Source: Bufo bufo (taxonomy: Eukaryota; Chordata; Amphibia; Anura; Bufonidae). From it: a stretch of 64,000 nt of DNA. Each line of letters begins with the position of its first letter. Positions within the stretch are counted from its first letter, which is position 1. The notes under the pieces were generated by a model that was not told the origin of the DNA, made no database searches, and saw only the letters and a list, made by a program, of their open reading frames with translations. A program made the translations under genes and the position numbers. The stretch is from positions 512,661,565-512,725,564 of the forward strand of contig NC_053390.1 in assembly GCF_905171765.1 (NCBI RefSeq), written 5' to 3'. This document shows, piece by piece, positions 1 through 9,337 of the stretch.

Positions 1-189
1 CCTCATAATAAAATAATAAATTGTTTTAATAATACTGATTTATTTTTTTCCGGAGCCGCGGACCGGAAGTTCGGGGACGCGCTCCGGAAATGCAGATGCG
101 GACAGCACACTGTGTGCTGTCCGCATCCATTCCTGCCCCATAGAGAATGAACGGGTGTGGACACATTCTACAGACGTGTGAATGGACCC
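1..189. mobile_element. Right end of a Harbinger-type MITE (cut by window edge)
   Basis: The stretch ends with GACGTGTGAATGGACCC followed by TAA at 190-192. The same terminus in inverted form (GGGTCCATTCACACG) opens the TTA-flanked MITE at 57909, so this is the other end of a related non-autonomous element. A short hairpin around 103-126 (GGACAGCACAC / GTGTGCTGTCC) lies inside. The left end is outside the window. The 3-bp TAA is shared with the full Harbinger element that follows. Confidence 0.6.
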
Positions 190-815
190 TAAGGCCTCAT
201 GCACACGACCGTTGTCTGCACCCGTGGCCGTTGTCCCGTTTAACGTGATTTTCTGCGGTCCCATTGACTTTCAATGGGTCCGTTGAAAACTCGGCTAATG
301 CACCGTTTTGTGACCTGCGCCCGTGTTCCGTGTTTCCAGCCCGTCAAAAAAATGTAACCTGTCCTATTTTTTTCACGGCTAACGGTTCGCGGCCCCATTC
401 AAGTCAATGGGACCGTGAAAAAACGAGGTTGCACACCCGATTGACATCCGCGCCCGCGCCCGTTTTATTTCTTCCTTTTGCCATGGCCAAAGTGTCTGGC
501 AAAACTTGTGCCAATAAATTTAAAAAAATATATATACTGGAAGTTTAGGGTCACAGGTTATGCTAATTTCTAGCCACCAGTGCCTACAAGCTTCTGTGTG
601 GTGAGGCAGCCATTTGAGATAATTTCCAGCCACCATGCCGCGTTGGGATGTAGAGAAACTGATTTCCCTGGTCCAGGAGAGGCCCGTGATCTGGGATACC
701 AGAGACAATTCCTATTTGGACCGTGGCAAAAAGGATGCTGCGTGGGAGCAAGTGGCCCGGAGCATGCGGAAGAGTGAATGGGCCAAAGCTGATAGCCAAG
801 GCCGGGCAGAATTAG

Positions 816-1359
816 GTAAGTGATAGCAATGTAGTTGTGCTGTCCTTGCCCTCTGTGTGGCAAAATGATGTAGTTTTAAATTCCCTGAGGTCACAACAGT
901 GTTTATTTTGTGGTCCAGCTTCATTTTGCATAAAGGCCTGTACATGGTTTTAAAAAGAGACGTGTAATAAATACCATACCCCACCATTTCTAACTTTAAA
1001 TGGCTGTCCCTCCCTTTGCTACTGCATACAGTACTCATGTCTAATCACATGTCTGGGCACTTTTACTTGGGTGACACATGTGTCCTTGTAATTGAGCATC
1101 TTTCAGTTGTCACCTTCACATATTGTAAAGTATTTTAGTCCAAATGGCTTTCACGACTAGTCTCCTCCTTCTTGTACTTCTTCATTAGTATACACACCTG
1201 CAGAACTGTACCATGTGCTGTTTAATCTGTCCAATTTGGTGAATTTTGTGCTTTGACCTCTTGCATTTTATTAATTATTTTCAAATATTACTATTTGTAT
1301 GTATTTTAATTTTTTTTAATTTTTTTTGCAAAATTGTCTAATATGTCATTTCTTAACAG
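816..1359 (+). other. Intron 1 of the Harbinger MADF gene
   Basis: It starts GTAAGT and ends with a T-rich tract and AACAG. I see no coding sequence or other element inside it. Confidence 0.7.
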
Positions 1360-1513
1360 TAAAACAAACTAAAACCAGATGGGCGAGTTGCCGGGACCAA
1401 TTCCGGAGGGAGGTCACGAGCAAAGGCCGGAGTGGGGAGGGTACATCTCGGAAACGGCCCTACATTTATACTGCCCAGTTGCAGTTTTTAAGACCAGTGA
1501 TGGATTTGAGGCC

Positions 1514-2830
1514 ATAAGTATTTTTAATGTTTTTTTGTCATTTAAATTTTTAATGAAATCTGGGTGAGCTAAAGTGTACAAGAAAGTAATGGGTTGAGTT
1601 GTGTTGTACTATTGAAGACCTATTCTTTCAGTAAGTCAGCCATGTCATAACTGACTCCATCCAGCTCTTTTCAAACTGAAACTCCCAGCATGCCAGAATA
1701 GCTGTAAGCTAACCAGTCCTGCTTGGAGTTGTAGTTGTGCATCAGCTGGCGGGCAACAGTTTGTACATGCCTGGTGTTGGTTGTCTCCATCATTTTTGTG
1801 GGGGAGTCACACCAGGCACCACCGCTGATGAGCTGTATGATGAGACGACACGTGTAGTGTGCAGATAGCGCCTCTCCTCTCGGTTTTGTTCCTGTAGAAG
1901 CAATTTATTGACGGTCCTGGAACATAGATGTTTGCAATCTGAACAAGAATAGAGAAGGGAGATGACACGTGCGCACTGCACGCATTATCTCCTCATACAG
2001 TTGATCATCGTGTTTGTCGGCTGTTGGTCACACAGCAATATATTCTTTTGAACCTATCCTATGGATTGGTGTGAATTTTAAAAAGGCTGGATAAACCCTC
2101 CCTTTTTTATGGGAGTCCTGAATAGTGTATCCATTAGATTTTTTTTTTGGGTTGTGGTAATCTTTTTCCCATAAATACCTATTATCTTACTTTTGTATGA
2201 TTTGGAAATGGTTAGCCATTAGGTATTGGCATTGTCATTTATATAGGTTAATTGGTATAGCACCAACCACAACATGGATTCCTTACATTGCTCATATAAA
2301 ATGACAATAACCTAATCCTATGATAATGGATTATAATGATGTTCCAACTACGCTTGACCAGCAGGATTAAAACTACTACTCCCACCATGCTCAAGTGTGG
2401 CCTGGTACATGTTCTTTCTCTGTAAATGATGTTCTACTAGATTAACATTACAGCTTGTATGTTTGGATGGTGGAAGCAGGCCACATACAGACGAGATGGC
2501 CTGAATATCAGCACTGGTTTAGGTCCTTGAATGAGGAATCCTCTTCTGAGGCTGGACAGCTCCAAACGGCAAACAATGTTTTCCCATTACAGTTACATTA
2601 GGCCTTTACAAGACTTGTCCCATCGTTAAATTTTAAATCTATTAAAATTTGGAATTTCACTATTCACATAGAAGCTGTTATTCATTGTGTAAAATCAAAT
2701 ATCTGATGTATGCTGCCACTCTGTATATATATTGTATACACACGGCTGTTTACACCTAATATAAATTATGTATTTTTGTAAAGTTGTAATCAAATGATCA
2801 AATATTTTTTTTTGTTTCATTCAAATACAG
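1514..2830 (+). other. Intron 2 of the Harbinger MADF gene, with mutated donor
   Basis: The expected donor is ATAAGT; the acceptor is ATACAG at 2825-2830. The preceding bases end in GCC, so an original CCGTAAGT would contain a CpG, and CG to CA change explains the loss. Two short stretches (about 1678-1738 and 2368-2395) contain TCCCAGCATGC- or GTTGTAGT-like words of the kind common in vertebrate promoters, but without other promoter signs. No coding region was seen. Confidence 0.6.
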
Positions 2831-3411
2831 TACTGTGGACAGTCTGGATGCGTCCGAAGATTCGGAGACGCCTGGGAGTGAAACCCCTGCGGTTTCCTCC
2901 CCCGCCACAAGTCCTGCACCTATGCCGGCAGAGGACCCGGAGGACTCGACACTGGCCCAGGCCCCCCTACCACTGGCCAGTCAACCACGTACTGTCCAGC
3001 CGCAGCCCAGACATCGCCGCCAAGTCCCTCCCTCTACCTCTGGGCAAGAGAGTCGGGAAGTGATTGACGCCCGCGTCATAGATTTTCTTGCCCAGAGGAG
3101 GAGTGATGGCTTGGAGGAGAAAATGTTAAGGGGACTAGGGCCGCTAATGAAGCAGGCCACTCCTGACGAGCTTCATGAGTGCCTGGCTTCATTGGCCATA
3201 GTTATAAAAATGTTTTCTTGCCCTAACCATGGCGACATTCTTGGCAAATTAAATGCCATGAAAATCGATATCGAAAATGATGGACAGCAGCAAAGAGCAG
3301 GACCCTATCAGTTGCCACCCCAACCCACCGAAGGGCCTTCTTTCCCCCCACAACCCCAGTACGTTCTACCTCAGGGCCCAATGCATCATGGGGGTCAGCC
3401 CCTTTACCCGG

Positions 3412-3950
3412 TGTCACAGCCAGACAGTTGAGAAGCTCTGACAGGAGCCTTTCAGATCCTCCTTCTTGAATTTCTTTGTTTTGGTTGAGTTCCTCATCTC
3501 GTTAGTCTATCTCAGCTGTCATGCAGTTGGACTGATTGCTGCCCTTTAAGTTCCTCCCCAGAATACAGTAGTGTGCGGCTTACACAACTTCCTGGAGTGT
3601 GTGTGCATGCTGTTCCTAGTTCTCAGTCCACAGTCCCCAGTCGTCTGCAAGATAAGTGCTGTTTATGTATTTATGATTTTCTGTTTTCTGGATCCAGGTG
3701 ACCCTGACTCCCTCCGTGTCTGTGTAGGGAGCCGGTGGTCGTATCCCCTCACTATTGTAGGGTCTTCAGGTGTAAGATAGTCGAGGTACGTGGATATGCG
3801 CCCATCCACCTTTGGGGTGGTCGCATAGGCTGAGCAATAAGGGAGAGCGGCAGGTCTCATGCAGGGGTCTCCCTTTTGTTCCTTAGTTGTGGATCCAGTG
3901 AGTCATTGTTTATATTGTATTGTCTTGTTTCCTGTACACCATCCGTGACA
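3412..3950 (+). repeat. 5' LTR of the chromovirus-like element
   Basis: It begins TGTCACAGCCAGACAG and ends ATCCGTGACA. A TATA-like TTTAAG at about 3545-3550 lies about 30 bases before the GCGGCTTA word at 3575-3582, the likely U3/R boundary. The copy at 8192-8730 matches it base for base except for about 7 substitutions. Confidence 0.93.
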
Positions 3951-3962
3951 TTATAAGCCGCC
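3951..3962 (+). promoter_or_regulatory. Putative self-priming primer-binding site
   Basis: The bases after the 5' LTR are TTATAAGCCGCC, not the TGG start of common tRNA-primer sites. TATAAGCCGC (3952-3961) is the exact reverse complement of GCGGCTTATA in the 3' LTR (8355-8364); the 5' LTR copy (3575 on) matches for 8 bases and has one change. In Tf1/sushi elements the start of the transcript pairs with this site to prime reverse transcription. Its use here is inferred. Confidence 0.6.
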
Positions 3963-3977
3963 AAAACCGTCTCAAGC

Positions 3978-6900
3978 ATGGATCCGGTTTCACTTTTGGC
4001 TGAACGCCTCCAGGGTCTTTCATTGGAGGTAGCTGATCTCCGTAGGATTTTTTCTCAGTTTCAAGTGACCGATTCAGCTTGCGTTCATGGAGTTTGTGCT
4101 GAGCCTAAGATCTCGCTCCCGGATACGTTCTCTGGGGGTAGTGTGAATTTTGTGCGTTTTAAAGAGGCTTGCAAACTCCATTTTCGCCTTCTTCCCCATT
4201 CCTCTGGTGATGAAGAACGGAGGGTGGGGATCATTGTATCGCTGCTCAGGGGTAACGCTCAGTCTTGGGCCTTTTCGCTACCGGAGGGGGCACGGCCCCT
4301 CCGCTCAGTGGATGAATTATTTTTAGCCCTGGGTCAGATATATGATGATCCGGATCGTATTGCTCTGGCTGAGTCTAAACTACGTCTGTTATGCCAGGGT
4401 AAACAATCCGCAGAGATATACTGCTCAGAATTTCGGAGATGGGCAGCTGATACTGGTTGGAATGATGCTGCACTCCGAAGTCAATTTTGCCAGGGTCTTT
4501 CAGAGGGATTGAAAGATGCATTTGCCTTTCATGAGAGGCCAATCTCCCTGGACTCTGCTATGTCTCAGGCCGTTCGTATTGACAGGCGTCTTAGTGAGAA
4601 AGGAGAGATCTCTCCTTCCTGTCATACTCAGTCCCGGGACAGTGCAGCGGTCTCATTCTGTGCGCAGGGGTCTCAGTCACTGTCAGCCCCTTCTGAGCAG
4701 GAACCCATGCAGCTGGGGTTGATTGCCTCAGACAATAGAGGATTCAGCCCGCATGGGAGGGTTTGTTTTTGTTGTGGAGGTATAAATCATTTGGCAAATG
4801 TTTGTCCCTCTAGGAGATTCAGGCAGTTTTCTGGGAGTAATAAAGAGACAAAAAGGAAAAAATCTTTTAAAAATGTTCCGTCTGTTACTATTGGCAGGGT
4901 TGAGGCGGAAATTGAAGGTTTTCCTTTTGCTTGTAGTTCCCGTTTTGTCCTACCTGCTAGGGTGGCGCTAGAGAGCAAGAGCATTTTTTGTGAGATTTTT
5001 GTGGATAGTGGAGCAGCTGTCAATCTCATTGATAATCAATTTGCAATAACTCATGGTTTCCAGGTATGCACTTTGGGAAAGGATATTCCTGTTTTTGCTA
5101 TTGATTCCGCTCCACTTTCTCAGAAATCATTAAAGGGCATAGTTCACAATATCCGTTTAATTGTGAGTGATGCTCATGTTGAGGATGTGTCATGTTTTGT
5201 CCTTAGCGGTTTGCCTACTCCTCTAGTGTTGGGACTACCCTGGCTCACTAAACATAACCCCACCATTGATTGGCAAGCGAGGCAAATAAATGGTTGGAGT
5301 GACTTTTGCAGAGAGAATTGCCTCATAACATCTGTTTCTGAGGTTTCTACTAAGACTGTACCACCTTTCCTCTCTGAATTTTCGGATGTCTTCTCTGAGA
5401 GTAAAGTTCAGGATTTGCCTCCGCACAGGGAGTATGATTGCCCTATTAATCTCATCCCAGGCGCCAAGCTGCCTAAATCTCGTTTATACAATCTCTCCCA
5501 ACCTGAGAGGGTCGCTATGCGTGCTTATATCTCTGAGAGTCTGAGAAAAGGACACATACGACCCTCGAAGTCACCTGTTGCCACTGGCTTTTTCTTTGTT
5601 AAGAAAAAAGATGGTTCTTTAAGACCTTGTCTGGATTTCAGGGAGCTGAACAGTATCACTATTCGTGATCCTTATCCGCTTCCTCTGATCCCGGACCTGT
5701 TTAACCAGGTTGTTGGGGCTAAAGTCTTTTCCAAATTAGACCTAAGAGGGGCATACAACCTGGTCAGAGTCAGAGAAGGAGACGAATGGAAGACGGCTTT
5801 CAATACCCCTGAGGGCCATTTTGAGAATTTGGTTATGCCTTTTGGTTTGATGAATGCCCCAGCCGTTTTTCAGCATTTCGTGAACAGCATTTTTTATCAT
5901 TTAATGGGAAAATTTGTATTAGTGTATTTGGATGACATCTAGATTTTTTCTCCTGATTTCAAGACTCATAAGGAACACTTACGTCAGGTCTTGCTCATTC
6001 TGCGGGAGAATAAATTATACTCAAAACTGGAAAAATGTGTGTTTGCAGTTCCAGAAATTCAATTTCTGGGGTTTCTTCTCTCCGCTTCTGGTTTTCGCAT
6101 GGACCCCGAGAAGGTCCGCTCTGTGCTTGAGTGGGAGCTTCCTGAGAATCAGAAGGCGCTGATGCGTTTTTTGGGCTTTGCCAATTATTACAGGAAATTT
6201 ATTTTGAATTATTCCTCTGTTGTTAAACCACTCACTGATATGACCAGAAAGGGGGTAGATTTTTCTTCCTGGTCGGTAGAGGCGCGTAAGGCCTTTTCTA
6301 ATATCAAGGAGAGTTTTGCTTCCGCTCCCATCCTGGTACAACCTGATATTTCGTTACCCTTCATAGTTGAGGTTGATGCTTCTGAGGTAGGGGTGGGTGC
6401 GGTCTTGTCTCAGGGTTCCTCTCCTGCCAAATGGCAACCGTGTGCCTTTTTCTCAAAGAAAATATCCTCCTCAGAGAGAAATTATGATGTGGGAGATAGG
6501 GAATTGTTGGCCATCAAGTTGGCTTTTGAGGAATGGCGCCATTGGCTAGAGGGAGCCAGACACCCTATTACCGTGTTTACTGACCATAAAAATCTGGCCT
6601 ACTTGGAGTCAGCCAAGCGTCTGAACCCGAGACAGGCCAGATGGTCTTTGTTCTTTTCAAGGTTTAATTTTGTTGTCACGTTCCGCCCTGGGGTTAAGAA
6701 TGTGAAGGCAGATGCCCTGTCACGTTGTTTTCCGGGAGGTGGGAATTTTGAAGACCCGGGTCCCATTTTGGCTGAAGGTGTGGTGGTCTTTGCTCTTTTT
6801 CCTGAATTGGAGGCAGAGGTGCAGGCAGCCCAGTCAGAAGCTCCTGAACTTTGTCCTCCTGGGAGGTTGTTTGTGCCTCTCGCTTTGAGACACAAGATTT

Positions 6901-8249
6901 TTAAAGAACACCACGATACGGTCCTTGCTGGGCACCCGGGGGCAAGAGCCACACTGGATCTCATCGCTTGGAGATTCTGGTGGCCTGCGCTTCGTAAGTC
7001 GGTTGAGGGTTTTGTGGCAGCTTGCGAGACTTGCGCTCGTGCCAAAGTCCCTCATTCACGGCCATCAGGTCCTCTCCTCCCTTTGCCCATTCCTTCCCGT
7101 CCTTGGACACATCTGTCCATGGACTTCATAACGGACTTGCCTCGTTCCTCGGGGAAGACTGTGATTCTGGTGGTGGTGGACCGTTTTAGCAAAATGGTGC
7201 ATTTTATCCCTTTTCCTGGTTTGCCCAATGCTAAGACGCTGGCGCAGGCATTTATTGACCACATTGTCAAATTGCATGGTATTCCTTCAGACATAGTCTC
7301 TGATAGGGGCACGTAGTTTGTTTCCAGATTCTGGAAGGCTTTCTGTTCTCGCTTGGGGGTTCGGTTGTCATTCTCTTCTGCTTTCCACCCGCAGTCGAAT
7401 GGCCAGACGGAGCGCGTCAATCAGAATCTGGAGACATATCTGCGCTGTTTTGTGGCGGAGAATCAGGAGGATTGGTGTTCTTTTTTGTCCCTTGCTGAGT
7501 TTGCTTTAAATAACCGTCGTCAGGAGTCCTCTGATAAGTCACCATTTGGTGCATATGGGTTTCATCCGCAGTTTGGGACTTTCTCGGGAGAGGGGTCTTC
7601 TGGTTTACCTGATGAGGACAGATTCTCCTCGTCTTTGTCATCTATTTGGCAAAAGATTCAGGATAATCTAAAGAGCATGAGTGAGAGATATAAGCGTGTG
7701 GCAGATAAGAGACGTGTGCCTGGTCCGGACCTGAATGTTGGTGATCTGGTGTGATTGTCTACCAAGAATATCAAATTGAAGGTTCCCTCCTGGAAGTTGG
7801 GTCCTAGGTTTATTGGGCCTTACAAGATCCTGTCTGTCATCAATCCTGTTGCCTACCGTCTTGATCTTCCTCAGACTTGGAAGATCCATAATCTTTTTCA
7901 TAAGTCCTTATTGAAACCTTATGTTCAACCTATTGTACCCTCGCCTTTGCCTCCTCCTCCGATTATGGTTGATGGAAATCTTGAATTTCAGGTCTCTAGG
8001 ATTGTGGATTCTCGTCTTGTCCGCGGTTCCCTCCAGTACCTCGTTCATTGGGAGGGTTATGGTCCTGAGGAGAGGATGTGGGTCCCAGTGACGGACATTA
8101 AGGCCTCTCGTCTCATCAGGGCTTTCCATAGGTCCCATCCTGAGAAGGTGGGCTCTGAGTGTCCGGAGTCCACTCGTAGAGGGAGGGGTACTGTCACAGC
8201 CAGACAGTTTAGAAGCTCTGACAGGAGCCTTTCAGATCCTCCTCCTTGA
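3978..8249 (+). pseudogene. Gag-pol polyprotein of the chromovirus-like element, three in-frame stops
   Basis: One reading frame runs from ATG 3978 to TGA 8247-8249, ending just inside the 3' LTR, with no frameshift but three stops: TAG 5940-5942, TAG 7314-7316 and TGA 7752-7754. Gag occupies about residues 1-260, followed by a CCHC knuckle (CFCCGGINHLANVC, about 263-276). The aspartic protease has DSGA (about 343). RT includes DLRGAYN, PFGLMNAP and the catalytic YLDD, ending at the first stop. RNase H has FTDHKNLAYLES (about 6578-6613). Integrase has the HHCC finger (about 6910-7040), the first Asp (SMDF, about 7120), the second (SDRGT) directly before stop two, and the Glu in NGQTER after it. 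WKLGPRFIGPY and a chromodomain (YLVHWEGYGPEERMW, about 8037-8081) follow. The second and third stops each fit one C-to-T or G-to-A change. Confidence 0.92.
8177..8191 (+). promoter_or_regulatory. Polypurine tract
   Basis: The purine run AGAGGGAGGGG lies directly before the 3' LTR, where plus-strand DNA synthesis is primed in LTR elements. Confidence 0.75.
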
Positions 8250-8730
8250 ATTTCTTTGTTTTGGTTGAGTTCCTCATCTCGTTAGTCTATCTCAGCTGTC
8301 ATGCAGTTGGACTGATTGCTGCCCTTTAAGTTCCTCCCCAGAATGCAGTAGTGTGCGGCTTATACAACTTCCTGGAGTGTGTGTGCATGCTGTTCCTAGT
8401 TCTCAGTCCACAGTCCCCAGTCGTCTGCAAGATAAGTGCTGTTTATGGATTTATGATTTTCTGTTTTCTGGATCCAGGTGACCCTGACTCCCTCCGTGTC
8501 TGTGTAGGGAGCCGGTGGTCGTATCCCCTCACTATTGTAGGGTCTTCAGGTGTAAGATAGTCGAGGTACGTGGATATGCGCCCATCCACCTTTGGGGTGG
8601 TCGCATAGGCTGAGCAATAAGGGAGAGCGGCAGTTCTCATGCAGGGGTCTCCCTTTTGTTCCTTAGCTGTGGATCCAGTGAGTCATTGTTTATATTGTAT
8701 TGTCTTGTTTCCTGTACACCATCCGTGACA
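8192..8730 (+). repeat. 3' LTR of the chromovirus-like element
   Basis: It has the same length and ends as the 5' LTR. The repeated target bases CCCGG follow at 8731-8735. It retains the exact GCGGCTTATA word that pairs with the primer site. Confidence 0.93.
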
Positions 8731-8735
8731 CCCGG

Positions 8736-8830
8736 GCAGTTTGCCAACTGGGGCACCTCAACAGGGCCATGTAAGGCCACGGTCCTCATTTGCTCCGGAT
8801 TCGTTTACGCAGGACCTTCTTGATTTATAG
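8736..8830 (+). pseudogene. 3' remainder of Harbinger MADF exon 3
   Basis: Taking up the frame broken at 3411, this stretch stays open for 31 codons and closes with TAG at 8828-8830. It directly follows the second CCCGG target copy. The continued frame shows that the exon was intact when the LTR element entered. It is Pro/Ser/Gln-rich like the upstream part, and no domain is visible. Confidence 0.75.
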
Positions 8831-9337
8831 TTTTGTTAATTTTATTTATTTTGAGCACTTTATATGTTTTGTGCCTAATGTTGTTAACATTGCCTTTCAT
8901 TTGGTATTGGTGATCCCAATATTTTACTTAAATTTGGATTGGGAGAAAACTATTTGACTGTTGTTTGCACACTCCACACAACATTAACATTTAAAAACTC
9001 AATGTAAAAAAAAAACCACACGCACTGTAGCTCACAAAGCAACACTTTATTTTGATGAACAACATCTTTATTTTGGGATACTGTGATGATGAGGTATTAG
9101 AACAAATTTTGGACCAGAGATTACAAATATAAAGATGTTAAAGTCAATTTACATTTAGACAAAAACATCATTTTTATTTAGTTATATGCAGTTTAAAATA
9201 TGTGAGGTCCAAAAACCTCAGCCCGCAAGCCCACGTCAAGGGTCCTCATTATCTTGCGAGTCCCTACACTCAACTACCACAATAATTTTTATTAATCTAT
9301 CTACAAAATAAAAAAATACTAAAGAGCCCAGAAGATT
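8831..9337. other. Spacer between the convergent Harbinger genes
   Basis: It holds the two 3' untranslated regions. On the minus strand AATAAA occurs at about 9047-9052 and about 9069-9074, placed to serve as poly(A) signals for the transposase gene. No coding region was recognised. Confidence 0.5.

Larger units (their letters stand above)
635..3411 (+). pseudogene. Harbinger MADF-domain (Myb/SANT-like) protein, exons 1-3
   Basis: This is the second Harbinger protein, which in the family binds DNA and helps bring the transposase to the ends. Exon 1 (635-815) starts with ATG and opens a MADF fold (MPRWDVEKLISLV...); it ends at a good GTAAGT donor. Exon 2 (1360-1513) follows an AG acceptor and supplies the second MADF half (TRWASCRDQFRRE). 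Exon 3 (2831-3411) follows ATACAG and encodes a Ser/Pro-rich linker, then an acidic-basic stretch (DARVIDFLAQRRSDGLEEKM) in the place of the BESS-like C-terminal segment. Phases agree: exon 1 leaves one base, exon 2 two. The donor after exon 2 reads ATAAGT instead of GTAAGT (1514-1519), and exon 3 is cut at 3411 by an LTR element. The protein is therefore probably no longer made. Confidence 0.85.
3412..8730 (+). mobile_element. Chromodomain Ty3/Gypsy (Tf1/sushi-like) LTR retrotransposon
   Basis: Two 539-bp LTRs (3412-3950, 8192-8730), both TGTCACAG...CCGTGACA, enclose one gag-pol reading frame. The 5-bp sequence CCCGG lies directly before (3407-3411) and after (8731-8735) the element, a perfect target duplication. 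By eye the LTRs differ at about 7 positions, i.e. roughly 98.7% identical, so the insertion is fairly recent. Domain order is gag with CCHC knuckle, protease, RT, RNase H, integrase, GPY/F-like segment, chromodomain. The chromodomain and the apparent lack of a tRNA primer site fit the vertebrate Tf1/sushi chromovirus group. It sits inside the last exon of the Harbinger MADF gene. Confidence 0.95.

Noticed and set aside
264..548. Open frame of 94 residues near the left Harbinger end
   Set aside because: It covers the terminal GC-rich non-coding region and resembles no protein; the MADF gene starts at 635.
1678..1738. ZNF143-type promoter motif (ACTACA..TCCCAGCATGC-like words)
   Set aside because: The words are split and imperfect, and lie in a transposon intron without a nearby start of transcription.
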